Shown: positions 1-5,740 of the stretch, in pieces
How the letters are laid out: each line of letters starts with the position of its first letter
Numbering within the stretch: the stretch's first letter is position 1
From: an uncultured Coriobacteriaceae bacterium
GTDB lineage: Bacteria; Actinomycetota; Coriobacteriia; Coriobacteriales; Eggerthellaceae
Direction of reading: 5' to 3'
Length of the DNA stretch: 9,168 bases
Assembly: GCA_900550055.1 (NCBI GenBank)
Contig: URQU01000065.1
Location: 1-9,168 of the forward strand
Notes under the pieces: model-generated
The model's input: the letters and a program-made list of their open reading frames with translations, nothing else
The model's database searches: none
What the model was told of the DNA's origin: nothing
Position numbers and translations under genes: made by a program

Positions 1-386
1 CCGTCGATCGTGATCTGCATGAGCAGCGCCGCGCCCGTGGCCTTGCCGGCGGGAATACCGCGCCGTCGCGCGTCGTCGACCACCAACGTGGTGCCCGCCA
101 AGTTCATGGACGGCGCGATGGTGTTCATGAAAAACGTGCCGAAGACCAGTGGCAACGTGGATTTCGGCTCCATGCGCTCGCCCACGGCGGCGAAGCTGCG
201 CGAATAGGCGAAGCTTTGCGCGAAGTACTTCCCCAGCTGCGTGAGGATGGCCGCGACCAGCGGCAGGGGGCTTCCCTGCTTCATGGTCTCGCCCAGCTCC
301 ACCAACTGGTCGCCGCGCAAAAACACCACCGCAAGCACGATGATGAGCACCACGCCCATGAATAGGTTCTTGACGTTGAATTTCAT
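1..386 (-). CDS. Lysylphosphatidylglycerol synthase transmembrane-family (UPF0104/AglD-like) membrane protein, partial
   Basis: Only the first 128 codons are present; the 3' end lies beyond position 1. The ATG at 386 follows an AGGCGG ribosome site and starts 8 bp after the stop of the upstream ATP-grasp gene, so the two are probably co-transcribed. Residues 5-23 form a clear N-terminal membrane helix (MGVVLIIVLAVVF). Residues 42-65 are a second semi-hydrophobic stretch, and residues 77-105 (PLVFGTFFMNTIAPSMNLAG) resemble the conserved loop-helix of the integral membrane domain PF03706, which also forms the flippase part of MprF. Members have about seven or eight helices and usually 300-350 residues. 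Family proteins flip or handle lipid-linked substrates in the cytoplasmic membrane. The substrate here is unknown. Family assignment is fairly confident; any specific function is inference. Confidence 0.75.
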   Translation of the reverse strand, partial: MKFNVKNLFMGVVLIIVLAVVFLRGDQLVELGETMKQGSPLPLVAAILTQLGKYFAQSFAYSRSFAAVGERMEPKSTLPLVFGTFFMNTIAPSMNLAGTTLVVDDARRRGIPAGKATGAALLMQITID

Positions 387-394
387 GCAGCCGC

Positions 395-1594
395 CTAACG
401 TTGGCCCACGGTGTCGTTACAGCTCAGGAACTCGCGCAAATCGGTATGCATCAGGAAATCGAGCTCGGCCTTGCCGCGTTCGTCAAGATCGGTTTCCACG
501 AACAGGAAGCCATAACAGCCGAACGTGGGCACGTCGAACTCGCGCAGCTCCAAAACCCTATCGAAGCGCTCGGAGAACGCCGGGTAATCGAACTCCTCGT
601 TCCCCGTCACGCCATCCGGCGGGTTAAGCAGCGACATGGTGTACACATGGTCGCCCGCACAAGCGAACGCCGCGTCGTAATCGGGCAGCACGTCGGTCAA
701 AAATGCCTCATACGTGCGGAAACCGTAGGCGTGCTGGGCAACGTCGGTGCCGCCCAGGCCGGCGAATCGCAAGGGGTTGAACTCGATGGGCCGGATAACG
801 CCGCCGTCCTGCTCGTCCACGCGAACCTCGACATGCACCGGGAAGTTCCGCGCCCCCACCAGGGCGTTCACGCGCGAAAGCCACTCTTCGAAGGCAGGCG
901 CCTTCTCACGCACGATGGCCGCGGACGTGGTGTACATGCGGTCGGACGTGTCATCGGGACCGGCGAAATCATGACGCAGCACGTTGAGCACGTGCGCCGC
1001 GCCCTGCTCGTCGAAAAACGCGTCCAGGGCATATTCCTGCCCCGTGATGAACTGCTCCAGGATGAAATCGCTGCCGGCAACAACGCTGTCGGGGTACATG
1101 TCCGCCCACGCAGCAGCGTTCGACGCGAAATCGGCAAGCGCCTCGTCCCAATCGGCACGGCAGCGCACCGTGTGCACGCCCATGCTGCAGAACCCGCGCG
1201 CGGGCTTCACCACGAACGGCATATGCGGCTCAAGCTCGGCAAAGTCGAGTTTCCCCAGCTCATCAGCCGTGCATGCGCGGAAGAAGAAGCCCTCGTCCAT
1301 CTGCGCCAAAAGCTTGCGCATGGCGACCTTGTCCTTGAACACGGTGATGGCGTGCGTAAGGCTGGGGTTGTCCGCATGCGAGCAGATCCACTCGAGCGTG
1401 TTCTCGGAGTTGGTGTACACGCGCTCGCCCGCGGAAAGACGCAAGGCCGCCTCTGCCTCATCGACCAGGTGCAACGCCCGCCCGGATGCAAAAGCCGTGC
1501 GCTCGGAGAACGCATTGCGAAGCACGGGGTGTTGCGAAGACTCAAGCCATTCCAACAACTGCGGCGAAGCATACGGTTCGTCAAGGATGACCAT
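395..1594 (-). CDS. ATP-grasp domain ligase (carboxylate-amine ligase type)
   Basis: The protein has 399 residues from an ATG at 1594 with a good GAAGGGGG ribosome site six bases upstream. The reading frame stays open to 1780, but that extension lacks a convincing site and runs through the promoter region. ATP-grasp signatures are visible: PFVVKPARGFCSMGV at 126-140 (ATP-binding lysine and glycine-rich loop), FILEQFITGQEYALDAF at 177-193 (acidic pair clamping adenine), and HVEVRV...IRPIEFNPLRF at 254-277 (metal-binding Glu and Asn). Enzymes of this superfamily activate a carboxylate as an acyl-phosphate and join it to an amine or thiol. Residues 1-80 would be the N-terminal preATP-grasp part. 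The substrate cannot be read from the sequence. The next gene, 8 bp on, is a lipid-handling membrane protein, hinting at modification of an envelope component. Superfamily is near certain; pathway unknown. Confidence 0.88.
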   Translation of the reverse strand: MVILDEPYASPQLLEWLESSQHPVLRNAFSERTAFASGRALHLVDEAEAALRLSAGERVYTNSENTLEWICSHADNPSLTHAITVFKDKVAMRKLLAQMDEGFFFRACTADELGKLDFAELEPHMPFVVKPARGFCSMGVHTVRCRADWDEALADFASNAAAWADMYPDSVVAGSDFILEQFITGQEYALDAFFDEQGAAHVLNVLRHDFAGPDDTSDRMYTTSAAIVREKAPAFEEWLSRVNALVGARNFPVHVEVRVDEQDGGVIRPIEFNPLRFAGLGGTDVAQHAYGFRTYEAFLTDVLPDYDAAFACAGDHVYTMSLLNPPDGVTGNEEFDYPAFSERFDRVLELREFDVPTFGCYGFLFVETDLDERGKAELDFLMHTDLREFLSCNDTVGQR

Positions 1595-1782
1595 GGCAAC
1601 CCCCTTCTCTAGCGGCCAACGCAAGCGCAGCCCTCTAAGCATAATAAAAGAGTATACCCCCATCAGCGCTATGCCGCACGACCAGCGCCCGGCCCTCACG
1701 CAAAGAGTATGCCGCAAGCACGCCCCTTGCGGAGCGCGGTATACTGCTGCGCAGCAAGCTCGATTCGGACAGGGGGGCATCA
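1595..1782. promoter_or_regulatory. Divergent promoter region between the ATP-grasp gene and the crcB pair
   Basis: This 188-bp spacer holds no gene. A TATACT box lies at 1740-1745 on the plus strand, about 37 bp before the crcB GTG. A mirror TATACT lies at 1651-1656 on the minus strand, about 57 bp before the ATP-grasp ATG. A third related box, GAGTATGCC, lies at 1705-1713. No good -35 hexamer is visible for either direction. A 12-bp perfect palindrome, TGCTGCGCAGCA (1745-1756), covers the expected crcB start site, and an inverted repeat GCAAG-N7-CTTGC (1714-1730) sits just upstream of the -10. Either could be an operator. The promoter calls rest on -10 boxes alone. Confidence 0.4.
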
Positions 1783-2274
1783 GTGCACGCCAATATCCCA
1801 GATGCGGTGGACCATGTGCTGCGCAGCCCTCGCTCCCTGGCGCCGTTGGTGCTGGTCATGGGCTTTTTAGGCGCCACGGCACGTTATGCTTTGGAGATGC
1901 TCCTCCCCGCGCAATGCGGCTTCCCCGTCGCCACGCTCGCAGTGAACATATTCGGTTGTTTCACGTTGGAGATCGTCAATCAATTCGTCGCACGGCGCAC
2001 AAGCCTGCCGGCGCCGTTGGTGAAGTCGATGGGCATCGGGCTTATCGGGGCGTTCACCACCATCGCCGCGCTTTCCACCGAGAACCTGGCGCTTTTGCAG
2101 CAGGGGCGTTTCGACATGTTCGCGCTGTACCTGGGCATCACCGTGCTCGCCACGTTCGGTGCCGCCTACGCGGGAAAGCGTGCGGCCGATGCCATGGGCC
2201 CGCGCTACAGCGCGCATCACCACCTCGCGATCCCGCAGGCGGATTCCCCGCAAAACAAGGGCGGTACGCAATGA
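1783..2274 (+). CDS. crcB: CrcB/Fluc fluoride channel subunit 1
   Basis: A 163-residue membrane protein starting at a GTG (1783) behind AGGGGGG five bases upstream. CrcB/Fluc proteins form small dimeric channels that let fluoride leave the cytoplasm. Visible family marks are GFLGATARYAL at 27-37 (with the conserved Arg34), VNIFGCF at 54-60 (channel Asn55), and the helix-break region GLIGAFTTIAALSTE at 86-100, which corresponds to the canonical G-x-x-G-x-x-TTFSTF-x-x-E. Here TTFSTF reads TTIAAL, so both pore phenylalanines are replaced by Ile94 and Leu97. A hydrophobic helix at 114-130 ends the membrane part, followed by a His-containing hydrophilic tail (YSAHHHLA). The stop overlaps the start of the second subunit by ATGA, so the two are translationally coupled and probably form a heteromer. 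The protein is longer than the usual 110-130 residues because of both tails. Confidence 0.88.
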   Translation: MHANIPDAVDHVLRSPRSLAPLVLVMGFLGATARYALEMLLPAQCGFPVATLAVNIFGCFTLEIVNQFVARRTSLPAPLVKSMGIGLIGAFTTIAALSTENLALLQQGRFDMFALYLGITVLATFGAAYAGKRAADAMGPRYSAHHHLAIPQADSPQNKGGTQ

Positions 2275-2651
2275 GCCCGCTGACATTAATCATGGTCGGC
2301 CTGGGCGGAGCCGCCGGCGCGCTATGCCGCCACAGGGCGCTTTCCTTCATGAAGCCCCGCTCGAACAGCTGGTTTCCTTGGCCCACGCTGCTGGTGAACC
2401 TTGCGTCGTGCACCGTCGCCGGGACGGCGCTAGCAGGAGCCGCCGCGCTCGGGCAAACCGCCTACATAGCGCTGACCATGGGGTTTCTGGGCGGCTTCTC
2501 CACGCTTTCCACCATGAACTGCGAGGCCGTCGATATGGCCACGGAAGGGCATCGCGGGGAAGCAGCCGCATATCTGGTGGTCACCTACGGCTCGACCCTA
2601 GGCGCCGCCGCACTGGGTTTCGCCCTAGCGCACGCAGCCCTAGGCGCCTAA
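2271..2651 (+). CDS. crcB: CrcB/Fluc fluoride channel subunit 2
   Basis: A 126-residue protein, the usual size for the family, whose ATG lies inside the stop of subunit 1 (ATGA at 2271-2274), with AAGGGCGG upstream. Four hydrophobic helices can be seen at about 4-20, 36-58, 63-82 and 99-122. Family marks are GLGGAAGALCR at 10-20, LLVNLAS at 40-46 (channel Asn43) and GFLGGFSTLSTMNCE at 71-85, the counterpart of the TTFSTF break. The two pore phenylalanines are Leu79 and Met82 here, while Thr78 and Glu85 are kept. Dual crcB genes in one operon normally encode antiparallel partners of a heterodimeric fluoride channel in the cytoplasmic membrane. That is the likely case here, inferred from the pairing. 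I saw no fluoride riboswitch upstream of the pair. Confidence 0.9.
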   Translation: MSPLTLIMVGLGGAAGALCRHRALSFMKPRSNSWFPWPTLLVNLASCTVAGTALAGAAALGQTAYIALTMGFLGGFSTLSTMNCEAVDMATEGHRGEAAAYLVVTYGSTLGAAALGFALAHAALGA

Positions 2652-2829
2652 AGCAGGCCTGCCGCACTTCCAGACATGCAAACCTCACGCTTTGCGCGAA
2701 CGCAAAAGCGCCACCCGCAAGCACGATCATCCACGCTGCGCCATTCGCCTACCGCACGCTTGCACAGCACCGCCAACGCAGCGCGCAAAACCCGGCGCCA
2801 CGTCGCACGCCTGCGAGGCACCCGTTCCG
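2652..2829. other. Convergent spacer between crcB2 and the J-domain gene
   Basis: These 178 bp lie between two converging stops and contain no credible gene; the open frames here translate to Arg/Thr/His-rich low-quality sequence typical of chance frames. They hold a 10-bp palindrome GCAGGCCTGC (2653-2662) right after the crcB2 stop, and the hairpin listed separately at 2689-2709. No promoter is expected or seen. Confidence 0.6.
2689..2709. terminator. Hairpin in convergent spacer, possible bidirectional terminator
   Basis: GCTTTGCG, a CGAA tetraloop and CGCAAAAGC form a stem of eight pairs with one bulged A. It sits 38 bp past the crcB2 stop and 121 bp past the J-domain stop. No T-run follows on either strand, so it is a weak terminator candidate at best. 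Confidence 0.3.
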
Positions 2830-3729
2830 CTACAGCCCCACCTTCGCCGCTTGGTACATGCGGATGCGATCGCGGAGGTTCTGCACGTCGAACAGCACCG
2901 ATACCAAAAACGCCACGGTAAGCGGAGCGCCCACGAAACCGTTGCGCGGCGCCAGCATGAAGATGAGCGGCGCGCCGAAGATCATGATGGGCACCAACAG
3001 CATGACGAGCAGGCTTCCCATGCGCTTGTACAGGCCGTAGATGATGGAGGCCATCACATACAGGAACAGGCCCGTTGCCGAGGAACCGGCGATGGAGAGC
3101 ACCGCAAGCGCCACCACCTTGGCGGCCACCATGAGCGCCTCGTCGCGCAGGCCCTTCTTCGCGCGGGCGAACACCTCTTCGCCGGTCTGCTGCTGCGCGC
3201 GTGCGGCGCGGAACGGCGCAAACGGGTCGAAGGGGTCGTATTCAACGGTGAAGCCGCCGAACGGCCATTCAGCGCCACCGGTGCGCTGACCTGCGCCGTT
3301 CTGCTGCGAACCCGGGCGTTGCGAACCTGCCGCGCCGCTGAAGATGTCGTCCCAGCTGGTCCACACGTACGTGGTTTGACCCGGGGCCGCGTCGCCGAAC
3401 GGCCAGCCGGCGAACGGGTCGAACGGGTTGCCCTGGCCGGATGCGCCGCCCTGCCCCGCCGAGCCCGTCGGGTGCGCATAGGGGTTGCCCGCATACGGAC
3501 GCGGGTCGCGGCGCGGGTCGAACTCGGGCGACCAGCTGCGGTTGATCAGCACGTCGCGCGCTTCGTTGATCTGCTTGGTAAGCTCCTCGGCCTCGGCGTG
3601 CTCCTTCGAGTCCAGGGGGAACTTGTCGGGATGATGGGCGATGACGAGCTTGCGATGGGCCTTCTTGACCTCATCGTCGCTAGCCCCGTCGGCCAAACCC
3701 AGTATTTTGAGCGCTTCTGATTTCTTCAT
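2830..3729 (-). CDS. J-domain (DnaJ-like) protein with C-terminal membrane helices
   Basis: A 299-residue protein from the ATG at 3729. Residues 3-65 are a J domain with the HPD triad at 33-35 (AHHPDKF) and the flanking KKAHRKL helix; J domains stimulate the ATPase of Hsp70/DnaK. Residues 66-175 form a Gly/Pro/Phe/Gln-rich flexible linker with a repeated PFDPFA motif (102-107 and 166-171) and aromatic patches. About four hydrophobic segments follow at 199-216, 218-234, 239-259 and 266-281, so the C-terminus is membrane-embedded. It lacks the zinc-finger and C-terminal substrate domains of true DnaJ. It likely recruits DnaK to the membrane face; its clients are unknown. No ribosome site precedes the ATG, and a TATAGT box ends only 7 bases upstream, which points to a leaderless mRNA. 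Upstream in-frame codons to 3789 would lie across that promoter. Confidence 0.85.
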   Translation of the reverse strand: MKKSEALKILGLADGASDDEVKKAHRKLVIAHHPDKFPLDSKEHAEAEELTKQINEARDVLINRSWSPEFDPRRDPRPYAGNPYAHPTGSAGQGGASGQGNPFDPFAGWPFGDAAPGQTTYVWTSWDDIFSGAAGSQRPGSQQNGAGQRTGGAEWPFGGFTVEYDPFDPFAPFRAARAQQQTGEEVFARAKKGLRDEALMVAAKVVALAVLSIAGSSATGLFLYVMASIIYGLYKRMGSLLVMLLVPIMIFGAPLIFMLAPRNGFVGAPLTVAFLVSVLFDVQNLRDRIRMYQAAKVGL

Positions 3730-3736
3730 AACGCCG

Positions 3737-3764
3737 ACTATACGGGACGATGCCCGCCGCACAA
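3737..3764 (-). promoter_or_regulatory. Promoter of the J-domain gene, leaderless type
   Basis: On the minus strand TTGTGC (3759-3764), a 16-bp spacer and TATAGT (3737-3742) make a fair sigma-70-type promoter. The expected start site, 6-8 bases past the -10, falls on or next to the A of the ATG at 3729. No Shine-Dalgarno lies between them. Confidence 0.5.
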
Positions 3765-3840
3765 CCAAAACGCCGGGGATGTCACGCATTCGTCAGAAAA
3801 AACCGGCGCGAAAACCGCACGAACTTGCCGAAATCAGCGC

Positions 3841-3873
3841 AAAAGAAAGCGGCCCGCCGAAAAGGCGGACCGC
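3841..3873 (-). terminator. purH: Rho-independent terminator of the purN-xdhC-like-purH operon
   Basis: Read on the minus strand, GCGGTCCGCC, loop TTTTC and GGCGGGCCGC form a 10-bp stem with a single G-T wobble, followed directly by TTTCTTTT. It begins about 110 bp after the purH stop. This is the clearest intrinsic terminator in the window and also insulates the J-domain promoter from upstream read-through. Confidence 0.85.
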
Positions 3874-3982
3874 TCGCAGATTTCGTTCCCCACGCCCTGA
3901 CGGGCACAGCGAACGCACACGATGCCGGCAACTCAGGCGCGGACGCACCAGGCGGCGCGCACTCGCCCGCCGGCAACGCATA

Positions 3983-5626
3983 CTAGTGGCGGAAGTGGCG
4001 ATGGCCGGTGAACACCATGGCGATGCCGTGCTCGTTGCACGCCTGGATGGACTCCTCGTCGCGCACGGAGCCGCCGGGCTGGATGATGGCAGTGATGCCC
4101 CACTCTGCCAGCGTGTCCACGTTGTCGCGGAACGGGAAGAACGCGTCGGACGCGCACACCAGGCCCTTCGGCTCCACACCCATGCGCTCGCAGGCCTCAT
4201 GAGCGCGCTTACAGGCCAGCAGCGCGCTGTCCACGCGGTTGGGCTGGCCCGGACCCATGCCGATGCCGGCGTGGTCGCGCGACACCAGGATGGCGTTGGA
4301 CTTCACGCCCTTGCACACGCGCCATGCGAACATGAGCTCGTGCATCTCGGCGTCCGTGGGCTTGCGATCGGTGGGAACGGTGAAGGTTGCCGGATCCTCG
4401 GACACGTGATCGACGTCCTGCACCAGCACGCCGCCGTCGACGGAACGGACCTCAACGGCAGCCGGGGCGTCGATGCCGCCGGTGCGCAGCACGCGCAGGT
4501 TCTTCTTCTGCTGCAGAAGCTCAAGCGCGGCGGACTCGAACTCGGGGGCGATGAGCACCTCGACGAACTGCTTGTTCTCGTTGATGTGCTCGACCATCTC
4601 CAGCGTGACCTGGCGGTTCGCCGCGATGATGCCGCCGAAGGCGCTCTTCGGGTCGCAGGCGAAGGCCTTGTCGTAGGCCTCGGTGATGTTCTCGGCCGTG
4701 GCGGAACCGCAGGGGTTCTGGTGCTTCAGGATGATGACCGCCGGCTCATCGAGCTCGCGCACGAGCGACCAGCACGCATCGGTGTCCAGGATGTTGTTGT
4801 AGGACAGCTCCTTGCCGTTGAGCTGCTGGGCGTTGACCAGGCTGTGCTCATGGGCGAACTCGTCCACGCGGTAGAAGACGGCCTGCTGATGCGGGTTCTC
4901 GCCGTAGCGCAGGTCCTGCTGCTTCTGCATGTACAGGGCGCACTCGGGCGGGAACTCGCCCTGGGCCTCGATGCCCTCCTCGCAACCGCAGCCGCAGCCC
5001 TCGCCGTGCTCGTGCGGATGCGCGGCCTGGATCTGGTCGAACAGGAAGTCGGCGATAGCGCCGTCGTAGGCGTTGGTGGTTTCGAACACCTCGAGCGCCA
5101 GCTCCATGCGAGTCTCGCGCGTGGTGGCGCCGCCGTTGGCGCGCATCTCGGCAAGGATGCCCTCATAGGTCTCGGGGTCGGTGACCACGGTGACGCTCTC
5201 GAAGTTCTTCGCGGCGCTGCGCAGCATGGAGGGGCCGCCGATGTCGATGTTCTCGATGCAGGTGCCGAAGTCCGCGCCGGACTCGACCGTCTTCTCGAAC
5301 GCGTACAGGTTCACGACCACCATGTCGATCATCTGGATGCCGTGCTCGGCCGCCTCGGCCATGTGCTTGGCGTTGTCGCGCTTAGCCAGCAGGCCGCCGT
5401 GCACCATGGGATGCAGAGTCTTCACGCGACCGTCCATCATCTCGGGGAACTTCGTCACCTCGTCGATGGGCGTGACCGGCACGCCAGCCTCCGCGATGAC
5501 GCGGGCGGTGCCGCCCGTGGAGATGATCTCCGCGCCGAATTCGTCATGCAGCGCGCGGGCGAACTCGACGACGCCCGTCTTGTCCGTCACCGAGATGAGT
5601 ACGCGCTTGACCTTCGGATCTGCCAC
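3983..5626 (-). CDS. purH: Bifunctional AICAR formyltransferase / IMP cyclohydrolase
   Basis: PurH carries out the last two steps of de novo IMP synthesis: N10-formyl-THF-dependent formylation of AICAR, then ring closure of FAICAR to IMP, in the cytoplasm. The 547-residue protein starts at a GTG (5626) behind TAAGGAGAG. The N-terminal cyclohydrolase (MGS-fold) domain covers about 1-200, with ISTGGTARVI at 35-44, DGRVKTLHP at 65-73 and NIDIGGPSMLRSAAKN at 126-141. The formyltransferase part covers about 225-547, with DLRYGENPHQ at 238-247, LKHQNPCG at 300-307 (Lys301 and His302 at the active site) and the C-terminal QPGGSVRDEE. An unusual insert at 203-215 reads HPHEHGEGCGCGC, lying between the two domains. 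Family length is about 510-530, so this copy is slightly long because of the insert. It lies 114 bp after the XdhC-like gene and ends before a strong terminator. Confidence 0.97.
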   Translation of the reverse strand: MADPKVKRVLISVTDKTGVVEFARALHDEFGAEIISTGGTARVIAEAGVPVTPIDEVTKFPEMMDGRVKTLHPMVHGGLLAKRDNAKHMAEAAEHGIQMIDMVVVNLYAFEKTVESGADFGTCIENIDIGGPSMLRSAAKNFESVTVVTDPETYEGILAEMRANGGATTRETRMELALEVFETTNAYDGAIADFLFDQIQAAHPHEHGEGCGCGCEEGIEAQGEFPPECALYMQKQQDLRYGENPHQQAVFYRVDEFAHEHSLVNAQQLNGKELSYNNILDTDACWSLVRELDEPAVIILKHQNPCGSATAENITEAYDKAFACDPKSAFGGIIAANRQVTLEMVEHINENKQFVEVLIAPEFESAALELLQQKKNLRVLRTGGIDAPAAVEVRSVDGGVLVQDVDHVSEDPATFTVPTDRKPTDAEMHELMFAWRVCKGVKSNAILVSRDHAGIGMGPGQPNRVDSALLACKRAHEACERMGVEPKGLVCASDAFFPFRDNVDTLAEWGITAIIQPGGSVRDEESIQACNEHGIAMVFTGHRHFRH

Positions 5627-5740
5627 TTGCTCTCTCCTTACCTTGAACCGTTCCTTGTAAGTCCGTTCCTTATCGCAAAGCGGGGCTTTGCGCCGAAGCG
5701 CCGCCCGCCAGTTGCCGTGTTCGCGCTTGCCTGCCGGGCC
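5627..5740 (-). promoter_or_regulatory. Leader between the XdhC-like gene and purH, with hairpin and short tandem repeats
   Basis: This spacer holds a perfect 8-bp stem with a three-base loop at 5674-5692 (CGCAAAGC/GCTTTGCG). On the minus strand it is followed not by a T-run but by two copies of AAGGAACGG spaced 15 bp apart (5663-5671 and 5648-5656), then the purH ribosome site TAAGGAGAG. No convincing promoter is visible. The hairpin could be an RNA processing or stability element that sets purH expression apart from the genes before it; this is inference. Confidence 0.4.

Noticed and set aside
213..224. A 12-base match GCTTTGCGCGAA between the first gene (213-224) and the spacer hairpin (2689-2700), with GCTTTGCG again at 5685-5692.
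   Set aside because: Short and partly explained by high GC and coding bias; the copies differ in context, so I treat it as chance.
401..1612. A 403-codon plus-strand frame antisense to the ATP-grasp gene.
   Set aside because: Shadow of the ATP-grasp gene; the Arg/His-rich product has no motif, and only the minus strand shows ATP-grasp signatures.
1595..1782. A fluoride riboswitch before the crcB pair.
   Set aside because: I looked for the conserved GGNGATGG core and downstream pseudoknot partners on the plus strand and did not find them. A GATGG seen here is on the minus strand, in the wrong direction.
2676..2921. An 81-codon frame in the crcB2/J-domain spacer.
   Set aside because: Arg/Thr/Pro-rich composition, no ribosome site, and it runs into the opposite-strand J-domain gene.
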